This document shows, one piece after another, positions 53,601 to 64,000 of a stretch of 64,000 nt of DNA. Position numbers and translations under genes: made by a program. A model generated the notes under the pieces. That model was not told where the DNA came from. It made no database searches and worked only from the letters and a program-made list of their open reading frames with translations. Numbering within the stretch: the first letter of the stretch is position 1; every line of letters starts with the position of its first letter. Source of the stretch: Scatophagus argus (Eukaryota > Chordata > Actinopteri > Scatophagidae); contig NC_058508.1 of NCBI RefSeq assembly GCF_020382885.2, positions 5,696,055 to 5,760,054 on the forward strand, given 5' to 3'.

Positions 53601-56600
53601 GCAGAAACAGTCTGAAGATCCCTCCTCTGTCCACTCTAGAAAATATAATGCTGGACTTATTAGATGCAAGGAAACAGATTTGTTTGTTATATGAACACTT
53701 TGTACTGTCTGAAAGTTATTAAGGCTGGGGGCTCTTGTAATTTTTCATAGTCTGACTTTTTTGGCAGAGAAGCAGAGGGTCATTTAGTCTTTTTTTTTCT
53801 CATCTTATATCTAAATTGCTTCCTGTCTCTGTTTTGCTTTTAACTGTCAAATAAAAATAAAAATGCCAAAATAATAGTCTTTAGTTAATAGTCATATACT
53901 TGCAGCATGCTTCATAAAGGTGCATTGTTCCATATACAGAGGACAAATACTCAGGGTGAGTATCAGGGCTTTATTAATATGCACATAAGTGGTGCACATT
54001 AGATGCTCCACAAAATGTTTAAATTTGGGTTTACATTTAAATAAGTTGTACCAATTTAAGACCATAATAATAGTGTTATTTTGATGGGGCGGCACGGTGG
54101 TACAGTGGCTAGTACTGTCGTCTCATAGTGACAGGCTTCCAGGTTCGAATCCCAGTCTGGGCCCTTCTGTGTGGAGTTTGCATGTTCTCCCTGTGCCTGT
54201 GTGGGTTTTCTCCGGGTTCCTCCCACAATACCAAACAAAAACATGCACATTAGGTTAAGTGGCTAATCTACGTTGCCCCTAGGTGTGACTGTGAGCGTGT
54301 GATTGTCTGTCTTTGTGTTTCGGCCCTGTGATTGACTAGTAACCAGTCCAGGGTGAACCCCGCCTCTCGCCCGCAGTCAGCTGGGATAGGCTCCAAAGCC
54401 GTCTATGCATTTAGAATGCCATGTCATTAAAGTCCTTTTTGGTGTCATGGTCAGACGGCCCAATACTTTTGTGTGCATAGTGTACGTATGTAGTAGAAAA
54501 ATGTTATGTCAACAACCCTCGGTGCGCCAAAACTACCCGCAATCCTACGTGCACAATCTCTTGCGGTGAACACATGTGAAGGCCAGGTGGTGCAGCATGC
54601 ATTTTCAGTGACGGAACAATGCACACTCACTACATCGTCCCAAAATACATGTTGTCCCATTGCTATAAGAGGGAATCTTTCCCTGCCTCTGTAGAACTTG
54701 GAAGGACAAATCCCATCAAGGAAGTATCCTTGATTTTGAGAATCACCAACTGAGAAGATGCTGCACTAGAGCCAAAATACCACATTTTTAATTCCTTTAT
54801 TTCACCGATCTTGTTATTGTTATGTTTGGGGGGTTTTTTATGCTTTAAGATTTTAGATAAACACTATGGAAAAGTGGTGCAGTAAATTTGTTCTGTTGTC
54901 ATCCATATCAAAATACATATAAGTAGTCTGAATGTTCTTTGTGTGTGTGTGTGTGTTTGCGTACAGCATGCTCAGTTATAAGGTGACTGAAAGAAAAAGA
55001 AAGACGCAGAGTGCACAGCCTGTTCCAAAACAGAAGAAGAAAGAAAAAATGAGGGAAAGGGGAAAGAAAAACAAGCAAAGGGAGAGGTTAGGAGAGTGCC
55101 AGTAAGAAAAGATTGGGGGTGTATGTGGGGGGGCCGACTAGGAATTTAAGTCCCAAAGTTATTTTTAAACCAAGAACAGGAACTCTACTGTTGACTTCCC
55201 AAACACTGAAGTGGTATAAGAGCTGGGAAAAGGAGACAGACATGCTATACACACACACACATACACACACACGTCAGGTGTGTCATCCCGTACTCGTGTC
55301 TACATCCAAACACATTCCTGTCAACATTTGCTATATTACAGACTCACAAATTCACACTCCCATCAGAACATGTGGCCGCATACGCATCGTAACGTAAATA
55401 CAGCATACAGGCTGGCTCTGTGTTTTAAGATATTCACACACTCAGATCTTCGAGTACAGATGAGAAAAACATTCATTTGAACTTCTATTTGTACAGCTCC
55501 TGTTTTCCCATACACATATTGCATTTGGCCTTAGTCACTATAATCAAGACATGGTGTACATAAGGAGCAGAACAGTCAGGATGTATCAATTACAGGCCGG
55601 TGGTAAGCGCAGACAGAAAGAGAGGAGTCACAACATTTAAAAAAAGATGACGAGCAAAAGGACATGTGAGGAGACCAAAGGAATCCCGGTGGATACAGTT
55701 TCACACTAATTTAAATAAATATGAGGTTATCAAGTGTAATCATCTTCTTGGCACAGTCTGCAGGCTTTATACTGTGTGCTTTTCCACTGGGTATACCACC
55801 GGGCTGTTATTATCAAATAAAGATGTCTGGATTTGTGAGGAGTGAGCTGGGGACAAAACTCACACACAAAGGCAAGGGGTGATGGTGGTGGTGGTGGAGG
55901 GGGGGTGATGTGTACGCAAAGAACACACACCCTGCCATTCAGACGTGCTTTGTCAGGGTCTGTTATGAAACCACTGCTTCATCAATGGCTGTTGTATTCC
56001 CAACTGCAGGCTTGTGCAGCCAGAATGGGAGTGGAAATAAACAGCCTGAGGAGGAGAACGATCAGGTGCAGCAGTTACAGCGATCCCGGGAAATCGTTAT
56101 CTGTTTGGAGACACGCAGTACAGTTTGCTCTGCGTCACAGAGTATCATTTCCTTTAGACCTTTAGCCCGGGTCAACGCCTTCTGTGAGGAGGGAGGTCAG
56201 CCTTAGCACGCACTCCGGGCCGTGGCGCTCCTGACGGGGTCAAAAGAAACTGGGTCACCTGTACCTGTTTGTCAGTGGATATGCATCTTACTGACGCTGC
56301 CCACCCCAGCAACCACCCAAGGCAAGGTCACACCCTCCCCTCTGGACCCCCTTCTTCTTCTGCGCCTTCGCCCTCCAAGGTGTCACAGAGAGCACCCTTG
56401 TTCTAGCCCTCGCCTCCTTTCCACCGGGACCCCTCAAAAATCCCAGATATCCCTGCAATTTCCGGTGCAATATTTATTTGGTGGAAAGAGGGCTGGGGGG
56501 CAAGCTGCACTGAAAGAGGAGCCTCACTCACAAACAGTTTGGGCTGCGTTGGAGGGTAAACATGTGCAGGAGGGGGATGTGAGGCGAGTGCTAAGAAGAA

Positions 56601-56900
56601 CTGAGGCTCGTGTGTTCTGGTCCTGACGCACAGATCCCACCTCAGCAGGAACACAGTGCACAGCTCTGTTCAGGCTCCAACCGCCACAGCCCAATAAACA
56701 TCCTCCTGCCACCTCCTGTCTGTTCCATGGACAGCGCCCACTGCTGGAGGACTGTGGATATGACACAAAAAAACATGGAACAAACACACCTAGCACCTGA
56801 AAAAAAGGTCTCTCTCAATTGCCACACATGCTGTTAAGGTGTTACAGCTGACTGAATACATGAGCTATCTATACGCAATTTGAAATCTAATCATAATTCC
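50700..56900. other. Gene-poor interval upstream of the ccn1-like gene
   Basis: No gene is supported. It holds CA-rich stretches (51125-51180, 55248-55272), repeat fragments (about 52085-52262), a SINE-like element (54086-54405), a (GGT)n-like run near 55879-55900 and a GC-richer segment at about 56150-56760 with several overlapping short ORFs but no consistent splice structure. Confidence 0.55.
54086..54405 (+). repeat. Teleost SINE-like repeat with tRNA-type promoter
   Basis: It begins GGGGCGGCACGGTGG and includes a perfect B-box-like GGTTCGAATCCC at 54142-54153 with an A-box-like TGGCTAGTACTG upstream. Typical downstream phrases are GTGGAGTTTGCATGTTCTCC, then TGGGTTTTCTCCGGGTTCC, and near the end CAGCTGGGATAGGCTCCA. 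It is noncoding. A reverse copy is at 35895-36225. Confidence 0.75.
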
Positions 56901-56901
56901 C

Positions 56902-56907
56902 TTTATT
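56902..56907 (-). terminator. Candidate polyadenylation signal AATAAA for the 57299-58240 ORF
   Basis: TTTATT on the + strand, about 390 bases past the stop codon on the gene strand. Confidence 0.35.
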
Positions 56908-57298
56908 TTCAAATTTCTTGAACTACTGCACAATAGTCGAAATTTCCTACACCCTGGGCTACAACACACCTGGCTGAGAATCACTGCAATCATGCAAGCG
57001 GATGCAACAGCTTCACCAACAAAATCTGGACATCTTCACGGAGGTTTGTTTGTTAACCAGATGTTTTTCAAGATATTACAAGTGTTCATGTTATTGTGTC
57101 CATCTCTTCATTAATCAAATTCATATCAAATGCATGAGGGAACAATGAAGATGGCATTGAGTGAGGGTGTAAAATATTTAATCCATAACATTTTCATAAT
57201 GTTTAAAGAATTCATTCATAAATCATTATTCATTCATAGGACATGAATCTAATATGCAGATTAGTCCACAACCAGATCCTGTAGAGTCTGAGGAAATC

Positions 57299-58240
57299 TC
57301 ACTTCCTCCTCGAAGAGAACGGTTGCAGCAGTGGTACAGGTAACAAACGGATGGGGGCATCTGGGTAGGAGCAGGGTGAGGGCGGGGGGGAGTTTTCAGG
57401 GAGCAGGAGGGGCACATGTAGGAGGGAGTCTGACTGACAGATGGGAGGCAGGAAATGGGGGCGTCTGTCTCTCCTGTGGCTTGCCGCTGTGTCTTGCTCC
57501 CGGAGGCCCGTCACCTGCTTGCATCTGGACACAAACAGCCGCTGCTGATCGTTTGACTCCTTCTCATGGCTGTCTGCAATGCCCAGACTTTGTAACCACT
57601 CACATAACCTGGCATCCTCCTCTTTCTCAATGAGTGATGGCACGACATATTTCTGTTTTCCTGCACAGTCCACCTTGTAGCGCCTCTTTCTCCTCCTTTG
57701 CTGCTGCTTTTCTTTGATCACAGGATCCTCTGATGTCTGAAGTGGAGTCACCAATCTGGCCTGTCTGCCTCTGTTTCTGCCACTGGGTTGTGCAGATGAA
57801 CAGAGGTGAGAAAACAGCCATCTGTCCTGCTGCCTGCACTGTGCATGAGTGCCTGCTGACACCACTGAGTGTGTGTCTGAAGAAGACTTAAACGTGGCTC
57901 TTCTGTGTAGACGCGGGTCCACTTCAGGATGAAGCGCGTTTAAGACTGTGCTGGACTGAATATTCCCTGAGAGTACATCATCGCACCTCAGTGGGAACAT
58001 AATTGTACGAGTATGGTTGCCTGTCTGTATGTCCGTAAAAGTGTGTGTATCTGAAGCTTCAATGACATGTGTGCTTGCAGGCAACACAGCTCTGGACCTG
58101 CAGAATATGGAGCGCAGTCGTCTGTGTGGGGGCAGGCTGGCAGATAGCCCAGGTGGTCCGATGCTGCGAAACAGTGGAGGAGGTCTTAGACTGGAAGAAT
58201 TTCTCGAAATTCCAACTTTAATCTCAGTGCTTTGATGCAT
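57299..58240 (-). CDS. Unrecognised single-exon protein, 313 aa
   Basis: An open frame of 942 bases, much longer than others in the surrounding noncoding DNA. The start chosen is the ATG of MHQSTEIKVG; it follows a possible acceptor (TTTTGAACAG), so an upstream noncoding exon may exist. There is no signal peptide or membrane segment. The N-terminal half is Ser/Arg/Pro-rich. A basic patch KEKQQQRRRKRRYK (about residues 198-211) could be a nuclear signal and is followed by a more ordered-looking stretch, KYVVPSLIEKEEDARLCEWL, with alternating charged and hydrophobic residues. The C-terminal part is again Pro/Ser-rich, ending FSSRRK. I do not recognise the family. It is divergent to txn2, with 1.7 kb between them. 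It could also be the large exon of a longer gene. Confidence 0.55.
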   Translation of the reverse strand: MHQSTEIKVGISRNSSSLRPPPLFRSIGPPGLSASLPPHRRLRSIFCRSRAVLPASTHVIEASDTHTFTDIQTGNHTRTIMFPLRCDDVLSGNIQSSTVLNALHPEVDPRLHRRATFKSSSDTHSVVSAGTHAQCRQQDRWLFSHLCSSAQPSGRNRGRQARLVTPLQTSEDPVIKEKQQQRRRKRRYKVDCAGKQKYVVPSLIEKEEDARLCEWLQSLGIADSHEKESNDQQRLFVSRCKQVTGLREQDTAASHRRDRRPHFLPPICQSDSLLHVPLLLPENSPPPSPCSYPDAPIRLLPVPLLQPFSSRRK

Positions 58241-59985
58241 CCTGTTCAAAAGTGTTCAGATGCTTCCTGTGTGAACATCCACGTCAGCCCAATGTGAGGA
58301 CGATCAAAAAGGCTGCACACTGAGTTAATTAAAGCAATCTTCTTTACGACTCATTTATCAAAAACTGACGAAAAAGCATAAAAGTGTCCAAATGGAGGTA
58401 GCCTGGTTGCAGTGACAAAATGTGGCACAAAGAAGAGTAAAACAGCGGTCCAAATGGGGGTAGGTGAAGGTAAACCAAAATGTGTCTGAAGAAAAAATAC
58501 GTATCAGCCATACAGCAAGAGGGCTGTCTGATTGTTCATCCACAGAGGAGGATGTTTGTGGTTGTCATGATGAATGACTGTGCCTCTTAGTAGAAATTAC
58601 CCAAGAACTGAGGCTCCTCCTGCGTTAATCATCCGGTCCTGGACGTGGTTTACCACAGTGACTTACTGCTTTAGTAATCCTCCCTGATGGAATATTATCC
58701 CAGCCTGACGGCTCGTCTGTGGTCCTCTCTATCCAGCGTGTTGTTCAGCCTTTCTGAGCCTGACGTTTTTCACTGAGCCTTGGATGACACCCGTCTCTAC
58801 TCCAAACAGCCCACCCACCTTCTTTCTCTTTTATCCTGCTTGCCCTCTTGGACATGAAAGGCTCAGACCATCAACTATTCCACCTCAATAAATTATGAAT
58901 TAATCCTGAGCAGAGAGGAGGGGATGTTATTTATTTACTGAAAATAAATGAATGCACACACAACTTATTGCTAGCTTTTAGTTTATATTTGTGATAACAC
59001 AAATTAAAGTGCAAAACCCAAGTCCTTCTTCTGGTCGTCTTGTCACAGATATTTAAAGATTGCCTTAAGTCTGCTGTCTAAGACTCTGTCTATGTCTCTT
59101 TCTTGAAGAGGGTTAGGCCCATATGAGAAGAATGATACCAAGTCTAGGTTTGTGCATTATGTTTGGAGCTAGAGCCAGGAGGTACCGTACATAGTTTAGC
59201 TGAGCATAAAGCTAAGCTTTCTCAAGATATAAACTTGACATTTTTATAAATTTTACAACATTACAATATTGAGATGGAAAGTTGTTGGTAGTATGTGAAG
59301 CTTGAAGTGGCCACTTACGTTGTATTAGTAAAGACAGAAAATAAGGGGAAACTGTTGGCCTGTCTTTGTGTGAAAGCAACACAATCCACCAAACAGCACT
59401 TCTACAGCTCACTAATGAACCTTTTAGATTTTGTGTGATAAATCCATATTAAATTGGCAGTGTAATTTTTTTTTTTTATCTGGGGTATGTGCTATTCCTG
59501 CTCTATACTTTTCTGCAATGGAAATACTCACGTTTGAGAGGTGCTTATAGGAGCATTTTGTATATTTTATATGGCCTACATTTAAGTATTTTAGTCCAAC
59601 CCGTGCGTCAGGCCCCTCTGCACAGGATTAATACAGGAGGAAACAAACAAACAAATGAAACAACACTCTGCAACACCAAACTCCAATATTGGAGTTGGAG
59701 GAAATTGTTTTTTTTCCTCGTTCTCTTTTTAAGTAACTAACTGTTGTTTAAAGATTGCATGTTACTTTGTTCGCGTATTGTTTCTGTAGTAGTAGGCCTA
59801 CTACAGAAATAATACACGAAATTCCTCCCTTTTACATCGCTTTTGTTGATCATAGTGCTCTGTACTTCCCAACCTGACCAGACGATGGCGCTACTCACAG
59901 AACTGCGGCCATGACAGGTTATAAAAATCCTGTCGGTACTCTGGCACCAAAGCGGAAGTACTTCATTGGTCCGCGAGGACAACAT
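58241..59985. other. Spacer between the unrecognised ORF and txn2
   Basis: It contains a family A repeat fragment (about 59080-59230, with AGAATGATACCAAGTC and AGCATAAAGCTAAGC) and otherwise nothing coding. Near the txn2 end, 59880-59985 has features of a housekeeping promoter: GATGGCG, GCGGCCATGAC, an ETS-like CGGAAGT at 59953 and a reverse CCAAT (ATTGGT). Confidence 0.5.
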
Positions 59986-60006
59986 TCACTTGAGTGAAAC
60001 AGCAAG
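59986..60006 (+). other. txn2: End of the probable txn2 noncoding first exon
   Basis: ACAGCAAG followed by the donor GTAAACACG at 60007. The left end is not defined by the sequence. The next acceptor abuts the start codon. Confidence 0.5.
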
Positions 60007-60992
60007 GTAAACACGACAAATGCCCGGCGTTGTATTTATTCGTCTGTAATGTGTGTGACATTTGGGGGTGAGTTGCGAAACTGTCCGGTTTTAGTGTTTG
60101 TGTGTTTCACAACGAGAGGAGGCGACGTCGGGTGAGGTTAGGAGGAGGAGGACGAAGAGGGCAAAGTCATACGTAACGTAGGTTAATGGAGGAAACGAGC
60201 CGCCCGTAGAAATGCAGCAAACTGAAGAAGCTCATTAAACCACATTGGTGGGGATTAGTTGTTGATGAGGAGATATTTTGTAAGGCATTTTTGACTGTTT
60301 TGAGCTCACTTGTATCTTCATCTTTGTCGTTTGAGTGTAACGGCAGAGCAACATGACTGTGTTTAGAAACACTTAGTTAATGATGTTGAACTAATTCAGC
60401 TTCTAAATACTGGCAGCACAGTTCCCCAGCCGAAATCAGCACAACAGCACAAAACTAATGCCTGAGGGTGTAAGGAAATTATTTAATTATTATGTAAATT
60501 ATTTATTTTATTTCACGAATACAGTAACATATGATAATTTATATGGATCTTAGAAGGTCCAATGTTGGTATTTTAATATTTCTCCTGTCACCCACTTCCA
60601 GAAAGTGAGCTAGTGTTCCAATTTAATGGTCGCTTAATGCATGCTGCAAAAAAAATTGTCAATTGTCAAGCATTAATACTAACTTTCATTGCATTTGAAA
60701 CATTAAGTCACGTAATCGTTTCGTGTATAAAATTTCCAAATTGACTTACTGGAATATTTTACTTTCTGACACATTTAACATTCTTGGACCCAGTGGATTT
60801 CTGGCATTTTTGCTTGAAAATTATCTTACATAATTCATGTATAGTTACACTTTGTGCGGAATAATATTATGCCAAATGACTACTGATTAATCAGCCAAGT
60901 CTTTAAGTTGTAATTCTGGTCCTGGCAGTGAATGATGCTAATTTTTGACACTGCATGGTCTTCTGTTCTTTTATCTCCTGTCTTTGACACAG

Positions 60993-62705
60993 ATGGCTCA
61001 CAGACTTCTAGCACGTAGAATTTGGACACTCTCTACGAAAGATATCCGCTGCCTCCGAGCATCCACTGCCACCACAGCCTGCTCTTCTTTTTCCACCTCC
61101 CTGCAGTCTGCCACAACACGGGTCTCCTTCCTCTCTCCCTCACGCACTCTGCCTCGCTCCCTTCTTCAAACCTCCCGACGGGAAGTCTCCTTTAACGTTC
61201 AGGACCACGAGGACTTCACAGAGAGAGTCATCAACAGTCAACTGCCTGTGCTGATTGACTTCCATGCACAGTGAGTTCCCCAGGGAGGGATGGTTGTAGA
61301 TGACTTATCTGGCCTAACAGACCGAGTTTGTATGAAGGTACAAACACGGCTCTAAGACAAGCCCCCCCCCAGTCTCTTTAAGCACCTATACGTTACATGT
61401 TATGTGTGTCTTGCTGTTAAAAATAAATTTACATGTGCAGAAGTGGCCATGGGGATTCCACTCTGAGGTTGCACAACAGCTACTAAAAGACAGTCCCAGC
61501 GTATACTCTGTCCAACAGACGAGTATTCATCTTCCACAGTTTTCCATTAGTTGACGATAACTCTGTTTGGAACGTATTGAGTGTGTGTAATCTGCAGTAC
61601 ACATCTCATGTGGATCGAGACAGAGTGGGGATACATGCTATATTTTTCAGATAAAGCATTGGGTGGATGAAGTACACCGCAATTAAAGAAATGCTGAAGT
61701 GTCAACAGACAATATTTTTTTTGTATTTAATGAAGGCCTCAACATCCTTACTTCCCATCTTGTGTTTACTCAGGGAATTACTGAGTTAGCTGGTATTTAA
61801 AGATGGTTACAATTTCAGTTACACAACCTGTTTTACAGGTCCTTTTCCTATATGTTTAATCTTACAATGTCTATATAAAAAGTTGTTGTCCAGACTTCAT
61901 TATACAGTATTTTAAAATTTACAATAATTACCCCAGTGAAAAGTAGTAAATAACTACTGGCATGAAGCCCACTTGAACATTTATTTTTGTTTTATTTTTT
62001 CAGCAGTTTTGTTGTTTAACCTATGGCAACACACACACACACATGCTGGGGCACACTGAAGTAGACACACTTAGATGCAGTTTACAGCCTCATCCATCAC
62101 TGACCTGTCACGCTATGTTTAAATACAAACGTCTTGGTATTCACATGGTGGTGACAGTGAAACATCAAGCCCACAAATAGAAACATGTAATACATAAAAG
62201 TACAGGCTGAGAAAAATCAATCTAATTTTCATTGCTGTCTTTTGATGACAAGGGTTTGGAAAGACAAACTTTTGAAAATCCACTGTGTCATGAAAAGAGA
62301 CGCCTTTTGTTTGTGTGTGAATAGGTGGTGTGGTCCCTGTAAGATCCTTGGACCGAGGTTGGAGAAGGCTGTTGCAAAACAGAAAGGCCGTGTTGCCATG
62401 GCAAAAGTTGACATTGATGATCACACAGACTTGGCTATCGAATACGGGGTGAGACACGCAGCATTTGTCCAATTTGCTGTGTAAATTTGAATTTTCTACT
62501 TTGTGTAGATTATTTTGATAAGACTTTAGGACATAGTTTGCACTCACAAAACTTGCCTTCTAGCCCGTAACATCTGGTCTGTTTCCAGGTGTCTGCCGTT
62601 CCAACAGTAATCGCCATGCGGGGAGGTGACGTCATCGACCATTTTGTGGGGATCAAAGATGATGATGAGCTGGACTCATTTGTCAGCAAGATCATTGGAC
62701 AATAA
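60993..62705 (+). CDS. txn2: Mitochondrial thioredoxin 2, 172 aa
   Basis: Matrix thioredoxin, reduced by TXNRD2; it supplies electrons to peroxiredoxin 3 and other targets. Exons: 60993..61270, 62325..62448, 62589..62705; phases match and the ATG follows the acceptor ACACAG directly. Residues 1 to about 65 form an Arg/Ser/Thr-rich targeting peptide without acidic patches. The thioredoxin fold follows: PVLIDFHAQ, active site WCGPCK (94-99, Cys95 and Cys98), [20 protein letters not shown], the cis-Pro loop AVPT (Pro139) and [10 protein letters not shown]. Thioredoxin 1 is excluded by the presequence and by the exon structure. AATAAA signals at 63051 and 63407 could end the transcript. Confidence 0.96.
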
Positions 62706-64000
62706 ACCAGCTTTCACCACCGTTATGGTGCCGTTTTGTATGATTGTGGCATGGTTAGCAGCCCTCAGCTGTCACTGTGAGCCTGTTAAGCAGCAGCCAA
62801 AAACAATACAAGAAACTCCGCCACAGTCCCAGCTGGCAAACTTTCAGATGCTCACACCCATCCCAAGACATGTTTCTTCTGCTGTTTCTTTTGTCTAGTG
62901 TTGGGTGTGTGCCTCCATCAGCGTTTTTAGTTTGTGCTGAGCTCCATTTTGCAGAAGTTAAATTTCTCTCTCATAATGTGACAGCTCCATGGCTCCATTC
63001 GCAGCTGGGCCGGTGTCTAACAGTTTGCTGTAAAAGTCTGTAGAATGGAAAATAAACCTCTGTACTGCACTTGTACTTTATAACATGAGGGATGAACATG
63101 TCTAGTTTTAGTGGTGGGGAGAATTTAACTTAAAAGCTGAGGATACTGAATGAGGTTTGTGACAGTGTTACCGTTAGTTCCTGCTTTTGTCCACATGATG
63201 GTGGCATTTCTCTAACATCGCAAAACCACACGTGGTCATTTTACACCATTACGCCTAATAATGTGAGAAAGGAATACATGTGTTTGTGTGTATGTGTGTC
63301 TCTGGGTCCTGACTGTGAAGTCAAGAAAATTGAAAATATGAGTTTGATTTCATTTATTTCTGAAATGACCTCTGTTTACCGGAAACATGACCAAGTGAAG
63401 TACAGTAATAAAGAAGTTCTGTAAAAAAAAAAAAATGTTCTGTGTTGGAAATGTTATGTGGTTGGAAAAACAGACAGCGGTCCTTACTTTATTTCTCCGA
63501 ATGACACTGATGCAGTACTTAAGTTATGTACTTTCCCTGTGTTGGTTTTGACAGCGCTGCAATGCAGAATTGGCTGGCTGTTTGTGAGGTTTGTGAGACT
63601 GAGGGAGTTAAAGGGGAAGAGAAGAGAGTTTTTCTCAGCAGGGAAGTGAATTGGAGGATTTGGCAGGGTTGGATTGATGAAATAGCTCTTAATTTTTCTC
63701 TGTTTTTTATTTATTATTCTCTGTCCCCCATTTTGACGCCTTCTGTCTGAACACGTAGGCGTTACTTCTGTTGTCGCAACCCTCATCGTCATGACAGAAA
63801 CACCTACACACCACACTCCACTTATTATTGCTGCCCTCCTCCCTTCTGTCATTCCACAACAGTGTCAGTCTTTCTCTCTAATCTTGACTTTATAATGGCT
63901 TAAGTCCCTCACCTGATCAAAAATCACTCAGTGTGTCAACACACTTTACAGTCAGGTGGACTTTGACCATCCAGCAGGCTGGTGTTTGTCCCCCTTCAAA
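62706..64000. other. txn2 3' UTR and downstream spacer
   Basis: AATAAA at 63051-63056 and again at 63407-63412. Beyond 63440 there is no coding region that I can support; ORFs at 63458-63852 overlap in opposite directions and show no family motif. Confidence 0.55.
63051..63056 (+). terminator. Polyadenylation signal AATAAA of txn2
   Basis: First AATAAA downstream of the stop region apart from one overlapping the stop codon itself (62701). It would give a 3' UTR of about 370 bases. Confidence 0.6.

Noticed and set aside
54086-54160. Possible tRNA gene (B-box GGTTCGAATCCC)
   Set aside because: The head does not fold into a cloverleaf that I can support and continues into a typical SINE-like body; a reverse copy lies at 35.9-36.2 kb.
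55842-56796. Several 75-134-codon ORFs on both strands
   Set aside because: They overlap in conflicting frames, one begins at GTG, and none has splice context or a recognisable domain.

Overview
The window reads as nuclear DNA of a ray-finned fish, most likely a percomorph teleost. Genes are split by short GT-AG introns, CA/TG microsatellites are frequent, and dispersed repeats typical of teleosts recur. I rebuilt seven protein-coding genes exon by exon; in each, phases match at every junction and the frame stays open to a stop. An eighth, single-exon ORF has no family I recognise. I saw no rRNA, tRNA, CRISPR or viral genes.

Layout. 9-2547 (+): last five exons of a protein kinase N gene, probably pkn1. 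7293-14797 (+): a complete 839-residue betaglycan-type co-receptor, best matched to TGFBR3L. 17872-20450 (-): a complete 316-residue Gfi1-family SNAG/zinc-finger repressor. 21.4-30.1 kb: a gene-poor, AT-rich, repeat-bearing stretch. 30946-35130 (+): an 891-residue LRRC8 volume-regulated anion channel subunit. 37755-41249 (+): ddx39a, 427 residues. 44408-50272 (-): a CCN1/CYR61-like matricellular protein, 396 residues. 50.7-56.9 kb: gene-poor. 57299-58240 (-): the unrecognised 313-residue ORF. 60993-62705 (+): txn2, mitochondrial thioredoxin, 172 residues. The rest is spacer.

The gene set is informative. PKN, betaglycan/endoglin, GFI1 and LRRC8 families occur together on human 1p22 (PKN2, TGFBR3, GFI1, LRRC8B/C/D, with CCN1), 9q34 (PKN3, ENG, GFI1B, LRRC8A) and 19p13 (PKN1, TGFBR3L, LRRC8E, DDX39A). 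This window therefore looks like the fish counterpart of the 19p13 member of a whole-genome-duplication paralogon, and it keeps Gfi1- and CCN1-type members that I do not know on human 19p13. The genes do not form a pathway; they share ancestry rather than regulation.

Most notable: a Gfi1-family repressor whose first two zinc fingers have decayed although their exon is still in frame; a TGFBR3L that keeps the whole betaglycan ectodomain, unlike the short mammalian protein; four introns inside an LRRC8 coding region; a Pro/Tyr-rich hinge in the CCN1-like protein; and the unrecognised ORF. Protein families were identified from remembered sequences, with no database search.
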